A stretch of DNA of 64,000 bases from Metabacillus litoralis. GTDB lineage: Bacteria; Bacillota; Bacilli; Bacillales; Bacillaceae. The translations under genes and the position numbers were made by a program. How positions within the stretch are numbered: the first letter of the stretch is position 1; each line of letters begins with the position of its first letter. Below the pieces are notes generated by a model. The model made no database searches. It saw only the letters and a program-made list of their open reading frames with translations, and was not told the DNA's origin. Where the stretch lies: NCBI RefSeq assembly GCF_003667825.1, contig NZ_CP033043.1, forward strand, positions 2,895,501-2,959,500. Reading direction: 5' to 3'. Below, piece after piece: positions 17,969 through 27,702 of the stretch.

Positions 17969-19388
17969 TTGGTCATCTAGTTCGTTAAAAACAAAAATCC
18001 GCCTATTATTTGCTGTTATCCTCTGTGTTTCAATCTTGTTTTCATTTTTATTTATTCATTATTTATATCGAAATCTTTATGTAAATGAAGTGGAGCAGTC
18101 TCTTTTAAATGAAGGATTAAAGCTAGCAAGTAGTTATACATCAGGCGAAATTTCAGATGAGTTTAAGACCCATCTTAGTTGGTATAACACAATTAGTGAA
18201 TCAGAGATTTTATTGGTTAATAACCCGAGAGAATTGAGTGCATGTTTACCATTTGAAATTAATCATGAGGGTTTAATTAGCGAAGAAGAGCGAAGAAACT
18301 TATTACGTGGAGAGCATTTAATCAAGATAGGCTATGAAGAAAGATTTGACCGACAAATCATGGGTGTTGTCGTGCCCTTACTTGATGATAATAAGTTAGT
18401 CGGTATTATTTATCTTTATTTACCGCTTGCCCCTATTGAAGAGGTTTTTAATAGAACAACACCTTTGTTAATTGCTGTTGGCATTATTTTCTTTTTAGTT
18501 ATCTTTAAAATCGTGAATTCAATGAGCAATACGATTTTGCAACCTATCCATGAGATGAGAAAATATGCTAAAGAACTTGCTAAAGGAAACTTCAAAAATC
18601 GAATTCCCGTAAGAACGTCTGATGAAATTGGTGGATTATCCAAAACCTTTAATCAGATGTCAGAGGCATTGGATGAGTCAGATCAAAAGAAAAAAGACTT
18701 CTTAGCCAACGTCGCCCATGAACTAAGAACTCCATTAAGTTATGTAAAGGGATATAGTGAGGTGCTTCAAGAAAAACTATATGAAACTGAGGATGAAGCT
18801 GAAAAATACCTTTCCCTTATTCAGCGAGAATCTGAGAGAATGCAAAGACTTGTTAATGATTTATTAGATTTAGCTCAGCTTGAAGGAGAAAATTACCCTT
18901 TAATAAAAGAGCCTATTGCCTTCTCTCAATTAGTAAATGACACTGTGGATCGATTTTATCATCGTCTCCAAGAAAAACAATTAATCCTTCAGCAACACTT
19001 AGACGATGAAATCATTATTATAGGTAGTCATGACCGCCTACAACAAATTATATATAACCTTCTTGAAAACGCAATAAGATACTCAGATAAACCTGGAACG
19101 ATCTCGATCTCTCTCTCACAAAATCAAGAAAGCATCTTCTTTTCTATTGCTGATAATGGAATCGGGATGTCAGAAGAAGATATTATGCATATTGGTGAAC
19201 GTTTTTATCGTGCAGATAAAGCAAGGAACCGTAAAGAAGGCGGTACTGGGTTAGGACTAGCTATTGTAAAACAATTAGTTCTTTTGCACGGGGGTAGAAT
19301 GGAATTCAATAGTAAGCTCGGCAAAGGTACTACGTTTACGCTTGTATTCCCAAACGAACTTGGCTCCAACAAAAAAGGTCTGATGTGA
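17952..19388 (+). CDS. sensor histidine kinase (HAMP type)
   Basis: A 478-residue membrane kinase: TM1 (LLFAVILCVSILFSFLFIHY), an extracellular domain of about 120 residues, TM2 (PLLIAVGIIFFLVIFKIV), HAMP (about 178-230), HisKA with the H-box FLANVAHELRTPLSYVKGY, and HATPase with NLLENAIRYS, DNGIGMSEEDI and GTGLGLAI. All catalytic motifs are intact. Start taken as TTG 17952, about 12 nt after GGGGGG within the regulator gene; other in-frame starts are worse, but this one is not ideal. It pairs with the preceding regulator. The final codon and TGA stop are part of a terminator stem. Confidence 0.93.
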   Translation: MKLKCNWSSSSLKTKIRLLFAVILCVSILFSFLFIHYLYRNLYVNEVEQSLLNEGLKLASSYTSGEISDEFKTHLSWYNTISESEILLVNNPRELSACLPFEINHEGLISEEERRNLLRGEHLIKIGYEERFDRQIMGVVVPLLDDNKLVGIIYLYLPLAPIEEVFNRTTPLLIAVGIIFFLVIFKIVNSMSNTILQPIHEMRKYAKELAKGNFKNRIPVRTSDEIGGLSKTFNQMSEALDESDQKKKDFLANVAHELRTPLSYVKGYSEVLQEKLYETEDEAEKYLSLIQRESERMQRLVNDLLDLAQLEGENYPLIKEPIAFSQLVNDTVDRFYHRLQEKQLILQQHLDDEIIIIGSHDRLQQIIYNLLENAIRYSDKPGTISISLSQNQESIFFSIADNGIGMSEEDIMHIGERFYRADKARNRKEGGTGLGLAIVKQLVLLHGGRMEFNSKLGKGTTFTLVFPNELGSNKKGLM

Positions 19389-19408
19389 ACATTCACATCA
19401 GACCTTTT
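19373..19408. terminator. bidirectional terminator between kinase gene and metK
   Basis: Perfect 16-bp stem: AAAAGGTCTGATGTGA (19373-19388) and its complement (19393-19408) with a 4-nt loop. The kinase TGA (19386-19388) is the top of the stem. It also serves metK on the minus strand (TTTTTTG tail). Confidence 0.92.
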
Positions 19409-19413
19409 ATACC

Positions 19414-20610
19414 TTATTGTAATGCAGCTTTATTTAAAGCATCTGCTTTATCTGTTCTTTCCCAAGGAAGATCAAGATCATTACGGCCAAAATGTCCGTA
19501 AGCTGCAGTTTGTTTGTAAATAGGACGTCTTAAGTCAAGCATTTTAATAATTCCAGCAGGACGTAAATCGAAATTACTGCGAACAACTTCTACTAATACT
19601 TCTTCAGAAACTTTTCCTGTTCCGAACGTATCAATTGAAATAGATACTGGCTGTGCTACGCCAATTGCATATGCTAATTGAACTTCACATTTATCAGCTA
19701 AACCAGCTGCAACGATGTTTTTCGCTACATAGCGAGCTGCATATGCTGCAGAACGGTCAACCTTTGTTGCATCTTTACCAGAGAATGCTCCACCGCCATG
19801 ACGTGCATATCCACCGTAAGTATCAACAATGATTTTACGTCCAGTTAATCCAGCATCTCCTTGTGGTCCACCAATAACGAAGCGACCTGTTGGATTAATA
19901 AAGTATTTTGTTTCTTCATCAATTAATTCTGCAGGAACAACAGGATTAATAACATACTCTTTTAGGTTACGCTGGATTTGCTCAAGTGTAACTTCAGGAT
20001 GATGTTGAGTTGAAATAACAATTGTATCAATACGAACTGGTTTATTATTTTCATCATATTCAACAGTTACCTGTGTTTTTCCATCAGGACGTAAGTATGG
20101 AAGAATTTCATCTTTACGAACCTCTGTTAAGCGACGTGATAATTTATGTGCTAACGAAATTGGAAGTGGCATTAATTCTTTTGTTTCATTACATGCAAAC
20201 CCGAACATTAAACCTTGGTCCCCTGCACCAATTGCTTCAATTTCCTCATCTGACATTTGACCTTCACGAGCTTCTAGAGCTTGGTCTACACCCATAGCGA
20301 TATCTGCTGATTGCTCATCGATTGATGTTAATACAGCACAAGTTTCCGCATCAAAACCATACTTAGCACGAGTGTAACCAATGTCTTTGATTGTTTCACG
20401 GACAATTTTTGGGATATCTACATACGTACTAGTTGTAATTTCTCCTGCAACTAACACTAAACCAGTAGTAACAGAAGTTTCACACGCTACACGTGCATTT
20501 GGATCTTTTGCAATAATTGCATCAAGAATTGAATCTGAAATTTGGTCACAGATCTTATCTGGATGGCCTTCTGTTACAGATTCTGAAGTAAAAAGACGTT
20601 TTTTAGACAT
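19414..20610 (-). CDS. metK: S-adenosylmethionine synthetase
   Basis: A 398-residue methionine adenosyltransferase making SAM from ATP and methionine. Family motifs are all present: [20 protein letters not shown] at the N-terminus (ATP/Mg binding), the GAGDQG(L)MFGFA hexapeptide around 120, and the P-loop-like [16 protein letters not shown] around 270. The length equals that of other Bacillus MetK proteins. Start ATG 20610 follows GAGGAGG; upstream in-frame ATGs to 20643 are within or before that site. Controlled by an S-box riboswitch in a leader of about 500 nt. Confidence 0.98.
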   Translation of the reverse strand: MSKKRLFTSESVTEGHPDKICDQISDSILDAIIAKDPNARVACETSVTTGLVLVAGEITTSTYVDIPKIVRETIKDIGYTRAKYGFDAETCAVLTSIDEQSADIAMGVDQALEAREGQMSDEEIEAIGAGDQGLMFGFACNETKELMPLPISLAHKLSRRLTEVRKDEILPYLRPDGKTQVTVEYDENNKPVRIDTIVISTQHHPEVTLEQIQRNLKEYVINPVVPAELIDEETKYFINPTGRFVIGGPQGDAGLTGRKIIVDTYGGYARHGGGAFSGKDATKVDRSAAYAARYVAKNIVAAGLADKCEVQLAYAIGVAQPVSISIDTFGTGKVSEEVLVEVVRSNFDLRPAGIIKMLDLRRPIYKQTAAYGHFGRNDLDLPWERTDKADALNKAALQ

Positions 20611-20781
20611 AATTAAAAGCTTCCTCCTCATATTCATGTTCATTCATTTGATCCGGAACTCTTCCCAAAGTATGACCTTTAGAAAATCACGTTGGCATAT
20701 TTTGTGAACAGAAGTATTATGTACCTTTACCACATGCTTGTCCTGGTAAAACTCTAATGAAGAATACTTTTTTCTGTTATC

Positions 20782-21106
20782 AAAAAAAACCTTTCCCATG
20801 TGAGGAAAGGTTTATCATCGTTCATCGCCTTTCGCTCTTATCGATCAAGGGCTTTCGCCTTGCTTCAGGTTAGCACCTTTGCGTCGGAAAATGTCGTTCT
20901 AGATTGCGTCGGTTTAACATAGTTCCACAGATTGGTCTTTGTTGCCTAAGCAAGCTGTCGCTTGCTTGAATGATGCTCTCGCATCATTCTAGACCTAAGA
21001 AAACTGTTCAATAAAACTATATAATTAGTGCGCAGTCGCCGCTTTCCTTTGATAGCAGGTTGCTGGGTTTCATAGGGCCTGTCCCTCCACCAGCTCGGGA
21101 TAAGAG
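20782..21106 (-). promoter_or_regulatory. S-box (SAM-I) riboswitch with enlarged P3 arm, plus terminator
   Basis: Minus strand, 5' to 3'. P1 5' arm CTCTTATC (21106-21099); the S-box core GGTGGAGGGACAGGCCCTAT then GAAACCCAGCAACC; a 180-nt P3 region; the 3' core GGTGCTAA (20877-20870); P4 AAGGCGAAAGCCCTT; and the P1 3' arm GATAAGAG (20842-20835), which pairs exactly with the 5' arm. A terminator follows: AAACCTTTCC / GGAAAGGTTT with eight Ts (20813-20782). SAM binding terminates transcription of metK. In usual S-boxes P3 is about 25-35 nt; here nested complementary segments build a long arm with two terminal hairpins (20948-20967 and 20968-20989). Confidence 0.93.
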
Positions 21107-21123
21107 AATCCGTTCAAGGACAT

Positions 21124-21152
21124 ATCATAGCGCACTAACCTATTGGTGTCAA
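21124..21152 (-). promoter_or_regulatory. SigA promoter of metK leader
   Basis: Minus strand TTGACA (21152-21147), 17-nt spacer, TATGAT (21129-21124). This is a near-consensus promoter placing the transcript start just upstream of the S-box P1 arm. The spacer contains GGTTAGTGCGC. Confidence 0.88.
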
Positions 21153-21374
21153 CAAAAATCGACAACTATTACCATTGATTTATTAAAATATTTGATAGAT
21201 GTCTATCACTATTGTGTCCCATATCCTATAGAAATATAAATATCAATTGTTTTTCTACATTGTGCTAGTGTGATGTGTTGTACAAAGCTTAAGTTTTTCT
21301 AATAGCAAAATATTTTTTCAATTCAAAAATTTAATGATAGCAAATCACTAAATAGTATGTTTTATTAAAATTAA

Positions 21375-21385
21375 TGTGTTATACT
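21375..21385 (+). promoter_or_regulatory. CcpN-like operator overlapping the pckA -10 region
   Basis: TGTGTTATACT matches the CcpN consensus TRTGHYATAYW (recalled) at all positions. It overlaps TATACT, the likely pckA -10 box. CcpN represses pckA and gapB during glycolysis in B. subtilis, so the site fits. A weaker variant, TGTGTTGTACA, lies about 100 nt upstream. Confidence 0.65.
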
Positions 21386-21435
21386 AATTATCAACATAAG
21401 GGAAATTATTCTTTTCTAGAAGGAAGGTAATGGGG

Positions 21436-23028
21436 ATGAATATTACAGATATAACAAATGAGCTTAATCAGCTTGTTAATGGGGAGAATGCAAAACATAA
21501 TTTATCAGTTGCACAGCTTGTTGAGAAAGTACTTGAACGTAAAGAAGGATTATTAACATCAACAGGTGCAATTCGAGCAACAACCGGAGCTTATACCGGG
21601 AGATCACCAGAGGATAAGTTTATTGTAGACGAAAGTTCAGTAAAAAGTAAAATAAATTGGGGTCCAGTGAATCAGCCTATTTCAGAAGAGGCATTTGATC
21701 GCTTATACAGTAAAATGATTTCACACCTTAAGAAACGAGATGAAATCTTTATATTTGATGGATTTGCAGGTGCTGACCCTCGCTTTCAGTTACCACTAAA
21801 AATTATAAATGAGTTTGCCTGGCATAATCTTTTTGCAAGTCAACTGTTTATTAAAGACCAAGAACAAGAAAACGAGTCAAAGGAACTACCTTTTACTATT
21901 TTATCAGCTCCTCATTTTAAAGCTGATCCAGAAGTTGATGGTACAAAATCAGAAACATTCATTATCATTTCCTTTGAGAAAAGAACGATTTTAATCGGTG
22001 GCACTGAATATGCTGGCGAAATGAAGAAATCTGTATTCTCAGTTATGAATTTATTATTACCTGAAAATAACATCCTCCCTATGCATTGCTCAGCAAATGT
22101 TGGCTTTGAAGGTGATGTTGCTCTGTTTTTTGGACTTTCTGGCACAGGGAAAACAACGTTATCTGCTGACCCTAACCGTCGTTTAATTGGTGATGATGAA
22201 CATGGATGGTCTACTTCTGGCATTTTTAATATTGAAGGTGGTTGCTATGCAAAGTGTATCAACTTAACGAAAGAAAAAGAACCACAAATTTTTAATGCTA
22301 TCCGTTATGGATCAGTTCTTGAAAATGTCGTTGTTGATGATGACACAAGAGAAGCTGATTACAGCAGTTCCTTTTTCACAGAAAATACTCGAGCTGCCTA
22401 CTCACTAACTGCTATTGACAAAGCAATTATCCCAAGTATTGCTGGTCATCCACAAACGATTGTCTTTTTAACTGCAGATGCTTTTGGAGTATTACCGCCA
22501 ATTAGTAAGTTAACAAAAGAACAAGCAATGTATCACTTCCTGAGTGGATACACAAGCAAATTAGCAGGAACAGAGCGTGGCGTAACAGCTCCTGAAACTA
22601 CGTTCTCTACTTGCTTTGGCTCTCCATTCCTACCACTGAAAGCAACACGTTACGCTAATATGCTTGGTCAAAAAATTGATGAACATGAAGTTCAAGTATT
22701 CTTAGTAAACACTGGTTGGACCGGAGGAGCATACGGTGTTGGTAAACGGATGAATCTCAAGTATACAAGAGCTATGGTTCAGGCTGCAGTTGAAGGTGAC
22801 CTTGATCACATTGAAACCGTAAAGGATGAAGTATTTGGTTTAAATATTCCAATTCATGTACCAGGGGTTCCTGACGATGTATTGCAGCCACACAAAACAT
22901 GGAGCTCTCAAGATGAATACCTTGTCAAAGCAATCGAATTAGCTACAGAATTTAAAGATAACTTCAAGAAATTCAATAGTTTATCTAACGATATCGAGAA
23001 ATTGGGCGGTCCAATTCGTTATAACTAG
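21436..23028 (+). CDS. pckA: phosphoenolpyruvate carboxykinase (ATP)
   Basis: A 530-residue gluconeogenic enzyme converting oxaloacetate and ATP to PEP, CO2 and ADP. The P-loop is [14 protein letters not shown] (about 238-251), followed by LIGDDEHGW with metal-binding aspartates. [18 protein letters not shown] near residue 50 and [15 protein letters not shown] near 430 are signature regions. Start: ATG 21436 is 8 nt from AAGGAAGG and matches the family's N-terminus better than ATG 21430. Divergent from metK across about 800 nt. Expected to be active in gluconeogenesis under CcpN control. Confidence 0.97.
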   Translation: MNITDITNELNQLVNGENAKHNLSVAQLVEKVLERKEGLLTSTGAIRATTGAYTGRSPEDKFIVDESSVKSKINWGPVNQPISEEAFDRLYSKMISHLKKRDEIFIFDGFAGADPRFQLPLKIINEFAWHNLFASQLFIKDQEQENESKELPFTILSAPHFKADPEVDGTKSETFIIISFEKRTILIGGTEYAGEMKKSVFSVMNLLLPENNILPMHCSANVGFEGDVALFFGLSGTGKTTLSADPNRRLIGDDEHGWSTSGIFNIEGGCYAKCINLTKEKEPQIFNAIRYGSVLENVVVDDDTREADYSSSFFTENTRAAYSLTAIDKAIIPSIAGHPQTIVFLTADAFGVLPPISKLTKEQAMYHFLSGYTSKLAGTERGVTAPETTFSTCFGSPFLPLKATRYANMLGQKIDEHEVQVFLVNTGWTGGAYGVGKRMNLKYTRAMVQAAVEGDLDHIETVKDEVFGLNIPIHVPGVPDDVLQPHKTWSSQDEYLVKAIELATEFKDNFKKFNSLSNDIEKLGGPIRYN

Positions 23029-23036
23029 TATGTTTT

Positions 23037-23067
23037 AAAGCTCATCATATGATGGGCTTTCTTTAGT
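23037..23067 (+). terminator. terminator of pckA
   Basis: Stem AAAGC-CATCA / TGATG-GCTTT with one mismatch pair (23037-23060), then a T-rich tail. Confidence 0.75.
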
Positions 23068-23145
23068 TTTTATACCTCTTCTCCATATTGTTTCAATATT
23101 TTAACGAAAGTTAGGACAAACTTTCTTTATTAGGAGGGATGATAG

Positions 23146-23640
23146 TTGAGAAAACACCAGTTTGAAAAAAACACACTCAAATTTCTATTATTATTTGGGC
23201 TTATTTCAGTTTTTAAAATTATTAAAAAGCCACCTATGAAGGATTGGTTAATTATCTTCCTTTTTAAAGGGTATATTTCTTCCATAATGGACAATCTTCT
23301 AATTCATCGTGGATATATAAAATACCCAGTAAAACTATTTAAATCTTTTGATATAAGCTTTATCTATGATTATTTACTGTTTCCTCTATCTTGTGTGTAT
23401 TACAATCAATTAACGAAAACCTCTAGCATTCCTAAGATTCTTTTAAAAGTGTTTTATTTCAGCATTCCAATGGCATTAGCCGAACATTGGCTTGAAGCTA
23501 ATACAAAATTGGTCAAATTCAAAAGAGGCTGGAACAGTTTATCAAGCTTTGCATCAATAACAATAACCTTTCTTATCGTAAGAACTTTCATTGCTTTTGT
23601 AAGAAAAGCTGATGATACACATGTTCCTAAAGTCGAATAA
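23146..23640 (+). CDS. membrane protein, CBO0543-like family
   Basis: A 164-residue protein with three to four hydrophobic helices (KDWLIIFLFKGYISSIMDNLL, FIYDYLLFPLSCVYYNQ, SSFASITITFLIVRTFIAFV) and a basic C-terminus. The layout resembles the CBO0543-type membrane proteins common in spore-formers; this is pattern memory, and the function is unknown. Start TTG 23146 follows AGGAGGGATGATAG. It has its own terminator shared with ytmB on the other strand, and appears monocistronic. Confidence 0.7.
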   Translation: MRKHQFEKNTLKFLLLFGLISVFKIIKKPPMKDWLIIFLFKGYISSIMDNLLIHRGYIKYPVKLFKSFDISFIYDYLLFPLSCVYYNQLTKTSSIPKILLKVFYFSIPMALAEHWLEANTKLVKFKRGWNSLSSFASITITFLIVRTFIAFVRKADDTHVPKVE

Positions 23641-23677
23641 AAGCCAGGTAATGAGATAACCTCAATTACCTGGCTTT
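23640..23677. terminator. bidirectional terminator
   Basis: Perfect 13-bp stem AAAGCCAGGTAAT (23640-23652) / ATTACCTGGCTTT (23665-23677) between converging genes. Its first base is the last base of the upstream TAA stop. Confidence 0.88.
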
Positions 23678-23682
23678 ATGTA

Positions 23683-23925
23683 TTAGTTGGTTGAATTTAA
23701 GTTGATAAGTTGATACGTGACAATTGTTTTAATGTTCGTTAATTCTAATTTCTGAACAACAGCTTGTCCAGTTACTTCACCACTCATTGTTTTTCTTACC
23801 TCAATCGGTATATCTATCGGATAAACTCGATATCCATCCTTTGATAACTCAAATGTATTTTCATCAATACGGACTTCTTTTCCCTTTGTCACAATCATTG
23901 TGTTAAATTCCATTGGCATTCCCAT
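23683..23925 (-). CDS. ytmB: YtmB-like protein (DUF2584)
   Basis: An 80-residue, mainly beta-strand protein starting MGMPMEFNTMIVTKGKEVRI, the conserved opening of B. subtilis YtmB. No catalytic motif or membrane segment; function unknown. Start ATG 23925 follows GAGGAGGGG. It lies next to ytmA on the same strand, as in B. subtilis, with 86 nt between them. Confidence 0.88.
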   Translation of the reverse strand: MGMPMEFNTMIVTKGKEVRIDENTFELSKDGYRVYPIDIPIEVRKTMSGEVTGQAVVQKLELTNIKTIVTYQLINLNSTN

Positions 23926-24011
23926 ATAGAACCCCTCCTCTTTCTACTTGGACTTATACTCATCATACCACCAGAGCTTTTTTATAACACCTATAAAACT
24001 TAGTTAACCTC

Positions 24012-24791
24012 TTATTGTTTTTTCATCCATAAACAAAGTCTTTGTAATGTATCACGATTTATTTTCGGAGGAAAATAGTGTGTAAATTGATCAAAGTACC
24101 AACTTTCGACTGGTTTATTTAGCTCCTTTAACCGTTTTTCTAGCCTGTATGAATGTTCAACTGATACATTCTTGTCTTTTACACCATGTATAATTAAAAT
24201 TGGTGCGTGAAGCCTGTCCAATTCATATAATGGTGTTCTCCAGGCATATCTTTTTGGAAATTTAGTTGGTGTACCTCCAATCACTCTTTTCATCATCCTA
24301 CGTAAATCTTCTCGCTCAACATATGTTAAGACCATATCCGTTACACCACCCCACGTTACAACAGAGCGGATATCTTCAGCGATAATGCCTGCTAATAAGG
24401 CCATGACCCCTCCTCTTGAAAATCCGAACACATGCACCCTATCAGGCTGGACTTTTGGATGATGTTTTAGAATTTCCATTGCAGAAATAGCATCATAGCG
24501 ATCTTCTCCAGCAAAATCCTCATTTCCTTCTCCCCCCTGATTTCCACGATAAAAAGGAGCCATAACAACAAATCCTTCAGAGGCAAATTGAATCACCCTA
24601 CCGATCCTCACCATTCCCACACTTTTAATCCCGCCACGTAAATACAATAATCCCTCGTATTTTCCTTCACGTACGGGCTCAGCTAGTAAGCCCTTTATTT
24701 TTAACTGTTCGGAACGATATGTCACAATCCATAAATGAATGTTTGGATTTGGTGAGGGGTACTTTATTTTGCTAATGATTTCTCCATTCAT
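24012..24791 (-). CDS. ytmA: S9-type alpha/beta hydrolase YtmA
   Basis: A 259-residue prolyl-oligopeptidase-fold hydrolase without the propeller domain. Nucleophile elbow GFSRGG (about 124-129), acid in ILIIHGVKDKNVS (Asp about 210), histidine in FDQFTHYFPP (about 245). No signal peptide, so cytoplasmic. The substrate is unknown; peptide or ester cleavage is expected from the fold. Start ATG 24791. It heads a short ytmA-ytmB pair transcribed away from the divergent ytlACD operon. Confidence 0.87.
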   Translation of the reverse strand: MNGEIISKIKYPSPNPNIHLWIVTYRSEQLKIKGLLAEPVREGKYEGLLYLRGGIKSVGMVRIGRVIQFASEGFVVMAPFYRGNQGGEGNEDFAGEDRYDAISAMEILKHHPKVQPDRVHVFGFSRGGVMALLAGIIAEDIRSVVTWGGVTDMVLTYVEREDLRRMMKRVIGGTPTKFPKRYAWRTPLYELDRLHAPILIIHGVKDKNVSVEHSYRLEKRLKELNKPVESWYFDQFTHYFPPKINRDTLQRLCLWMKKQ

Positions 24792-25073
24792 CTAACAATC
24801 ACTCTTTCTTCTTTTGTTCTATTCCTTTACCTTTCCCCAAATTACATATCTAGGCATTCACACATTTTTAAAAAGATCATAAATTATCCTATATTCTTTA
24901 GAAATCACATTTCATACATTACAAGAGAATACAAGTTTCTACATCATCTTATTAGAAAACTCAGTTTATCGCCAATTCTTAAGGCGAAACCTTAGTTATT
25001 TCTACTATCCATCCAAACCTTATTCTACTTGCTTGTTTAAAAAACGGTGCTATGCATCAAGGAGGTTAATGAC

Positions 25074-26063
25074 ATGAAAAAATGGCTGTTGTATTTATGT
25101 GTTGCGTTATTAATTGTTTTACCCCTTTCAGCATGCAGTCAGGAAAAGGTTGAAACGATTAATCTTGCCGAAGTAACACACTCAATTTTCTACGCTCCTT
25201 TATATGTTGCAATGGCGGAAGGTTTCTTTGAGGAAGAAGGACTTAACGTGAAGTTAACAACAACATGGGGTGGAGATAAGACAATGACCACTCTCCTCTC
25301 AGATGGCGCAGATATTGCCTTAGTTGGCTCAGAAACATCTATCTATGTGCATGCGCAAGGCTCAAATGATCCGATCATTAATTTTGCTCAACTTACTCAA
25401 ACAGATGGAACCTTCCTTGTTAGTAGAGAAAAAATTGATGATTTTGAATGGGAACAGCTAAAAGACAGTACCTTCCTAGGGCAAAGGAAAGGCGGAATGC
25501 CACAAATGGTCGGGGAATTCGTGTTAAAGCAGCATGGAATCGATCCCCAAACAGATCTTGAACTCATTCAGAATGTTGATTTTGCAAATATTCCAAGTGC
25601 TTTTGCTTCTGGTACTGGAGATTTTGTTCAGCTTTTCGAACCAACAGCCAGTATTTTTGAAAAAGAAGGCACAGGCCATATCGTCGCTTCATTTGGTACG
25701 GAATCCGGCAAGGTTCCTTATACAACTTTTATGAGCAAGCAAAGCTTTTTAGATGAAAACGCGGAAGCTGCTAAGAAATTTACTACCGCTATTTATAAAG
25801 CACAGCAATGGGTTCAAGAAAAAAGCGTAAAAGAAATTGCAGAATCCATCGCTCCTCAGTTCGAAGATACAGAACTTGAGTTGATTGAAACAGTTGTAGA
25901 ACGATACAAAGAACAAGGCTCATTTGCAACCGACCCAATCTTGGATGTTGAAGAGTGGGAAAATCTCCAAAACATTATGGATGAAGCCGGGGAACTGCCA
26001 ATGCGAGTCGATCACGAAACACTTGTTAATACCTCTTTTGCAGAAGAAGTGTCAAGCAAGTAA
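25074..26063 (+). CDS. ytlA: ABC transporter substrate-binding lipoprotein YtlA (SsuA/THI5-like)
   Basis: A 329-residue extracellular lipoprotein: signal peptide with lipobox LSAC (Cys about 21), then an NMT1/THI5-like binding domain beginning INLAEVTHSIFYAPLYVAMAEGFF. Relatives bind sulfonates, nitrate or thiamine pyrimidine precursors; the ligand here is not known. Start ATG 25074 after AAGGAGG. It is the first gene of ytlA-ytlC-ytlD. I found no TPP riboswitch upstream, which gives no support to a thiamine role. Confidence 0.9.
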   Translation: MKKWLLYLCVALLIVLPLSACSQEKVETINLAEVTHSIFYAPLYVAMAEGFFEEEGLNVKLTTTWGGDKTMTTLLSDGADIALVGSETSIYVHAQGSNDPIINFAQLTQTDGTFLVSREKIDDFEWEQLKDSTFLGQRKGGMPQMVGEFVLKQHGIDPQTDLELIQNVDFANIPSAFASGTGDFVQLFEPTASIFEKEGTGHIVASFGTESGKVPYTTFMSKQSFLDENAEAAKKFTTAIYKAQQWVQEKSVKEIAESIAPQFEDTELELIETVVERYKEQGSFATDPILDVEEWENLQNIMDEAGELPMRVDHETLVNTSFAEEVSSK

Positions 26064-26075
26064 GGAGGAGCTATT

Positions 26076-26846
26076 ATGTCATTTTTACTCGTCGATCATG
26101 TTCACCACATTTATTTAACAAAAGACTCAGCAACAGTTGCTCTAGAAGATATTCAGCTTTCAATAGAGGAAGGGGAGTTTGTCTCCTTCCTTGGTCCTAG
26201 CGGCTGTGGCAAAACAACATTGTTATCGATTATTGCCGGCCTTATTAAACCAATTGAAGGTACAGTAAGTATTGCAAATAAACCTATTACAAAACCTGAT
26301 GAATTAATTGGCTATATGCTTCAACAGGATTATTTATTTCCTTGGAAAACCATAGAAGAAAATGTCACATTAGGATTGAAAATAACCAATCAAAAAACAC
26401 CTGAAACAACTGAAAAAACATTAGATTTATTAAGGAAAATGGGACTTGATTCAGTAGAAAAACAGTTTCCCAGCCAACTTTCAGGTGGAATGAGACAACG
26501 GGCGGCTCTTGTGCGTACATTAGCGACAAACCCCCAGATTTTATTGCTTGATGAGCCATTTTCTGCTCTTGATTACCAAACAAAATTGAAACTTGAAGAC
26601 CTTGTTGTTCAAACGTTAAAGGATTTTAATAAAACAGCAATCCTTGTCACACATGATATAGGTGAGGCTATTGCAATGAGTGACAGAATATTTGTTTTCT
26701 CAGCTAAACCAGGGAGAATAAATAGAACCTATTTAATACCTAAAGAAATTCGCGAGCTTCCTCCATTTTATGCAAGACAGCATCCAAAGTTCTCAGAATT
26801 ATTTCAGCAAATATGGAAGGAGCTGGATCAGCATGAAACAGAATGA
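26076..26846 (+). CDS. ytlC: ABC transporter ATP-binding protein YtlC
   Basis: A 256-residue ATPase of the SsuB/TauB/NrtD class: Walker [14 protein letters not shown]-loop [10 protein letters not shown], signature [15 protein letters not shown], Walker [14 protein letters not shown]-loop VTHDIGEA. It starts 12 nt after the ytlA stop with TAAGGAGG. It overlaps ytlD by 14 nt. It powers import by the YtlA/YtlD pair. Confidence 0.94.
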   Translation: MSFLLVDHVHHIYLTKDSATVALEDIQLSIEEGEFVSFLGPSGCGKTTLLSIIAGLIKPIEGTVSIANKPITKPDELIGYMLQQDYLFPWKTIEENVTLGLKITNQKTPETTEKTLDLLRKMGLDSVEKQFPSQLSGGMRQRAALVRTLATNPQILLLDEPFSALDYQTKLKLEDLVVQTLKDFNKTAILVTHDIGEAIAMSDRIFVFSAKPGRINRTYLIPKEIRELPPFYARQHPKFSELFQQIWKELDQHETE

Positions 26847-27648
26847 AAGCATTGAACTCCTTCATAGAAATTATAAACGAGGTCTTGAACGAGAAAAAAA
26901 GTGGATCAGATTTTATCAACTATTAATTTTCGTTTGTTTTTTTGGTCTTTGGGAAATAGCGGGCAAAAGAGAATGGATTGATCCACTACTTTTCAGCTCA
27001 CCTTCAAAGATATGGAAGCTATTCCTTACGAAAATAAATGACGGAACCCTACTTTCTCACCTTGGTGTAACTCTTTTTGAAACAGTCCTTGGCTTTATAT
27101 TAGGGACAGCTCTAGGTGCCCTACTTGCAGCTATTTTATGGTGGTCACCCAGATTATCAAAAATACTCGATCCTTACCTTGTCATAATGAATGCTATGCC
27201 TAAAGTTGCTCTTGGTCCAATTTTAATTGTTGGTCTAGGTCCAGGGTTTTTCTCCATCATTGCAATGGGGACAATTATTTCGGTTATCATTACAACAATC
27301 GTTGTGTACACGTCTTTTAAAGAAGTAGATACAAATTATATAAAGGTGCTACAAACGTTTAAGGCGAGCAAATTCCAAACTTTTAAAGAAGCTGTTTTAC
27401 CAGCTTCATTTCCTACAATTGTTTCTACTTTAAAAGTAAATGTAGGGTTATCATGGGTAGGTGTTATTGTAGGGGAGTTTCTTGTTTCAGCAAAAGGGCT
27501 GGGGTATATGATCATTTATGGATTCCAAGTATTTAATTTCACTCTTGTCTTATTGAGCCTAATCATTATTGCCTTTTTTGCTACTATTATGTACCAGGGC
27601 GTTGAGTTGCTGGAGAAACGATTGATTAAAAACGACAAAAGAGGCTGA
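26833..27648 (+). CDS. ytlD: ABC transporter permease YtlD
   Basis: A 271-residue permease with about six TM helices and the BPD-type EAA loop seen as [25 protein letters not shown] (residues about 190-215, quoted in part: [16 protein letters not shown]). Start ATG 26833 within the end of ytlC after GGAAGGAGC; the frame continues upstream to 26770 only because of the overlap. Last gene of the operon; the terminator follows directly. Confidence 0.93.
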   Translation: MKQNESIELLHRNYKRGLEREKKWIRFYQLLIFVCFFGLWEIAGKREWIDPLLFSSPSKIWKLFLTKINDGTLLSHLGVTLFETVLGFILGTALGALLAAILWWSPRLSKILDPYLVIMNAMPKVALGPILIVGLGPGFFSIIAMGTIISVIITTIVVYTSFKEVDTNYIKVLQTFKASKFQTFKEAVLPASFPTIVSTLKVNVGLSWVGVIVGEFLVSAKGLGYMIIYGFQVFNFTLVLLSLIIIAFFATIMYQGVELLEKRLIKNDKRG

Positions 27649-27702
27649 CTACGATGTTCCCTCATTGCTCCTTGAGGGTTCATCGTTTGCCGCCTCTATT
27701 TT
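27637..27702. terminator. long two-part terminator hairpin after ytlD and ytkD
   Basis: AGAGGC (27640-27645) pairs with GCCTCT (27692-27697), and inner CGATG/CATCG and CCCTCA/TGAGGG segments are nested. The ytkD stop (27696-27698) lies in the outer arm. Confidence 0.7.

Noticed and set aside
24792..25073. TPP riboswitch upstream of ytlA
   Set aside because: Searched by eye for the THI-box core (CUGAGA and ACCUG-type segments); not present, so a thiamine role is not supported here.
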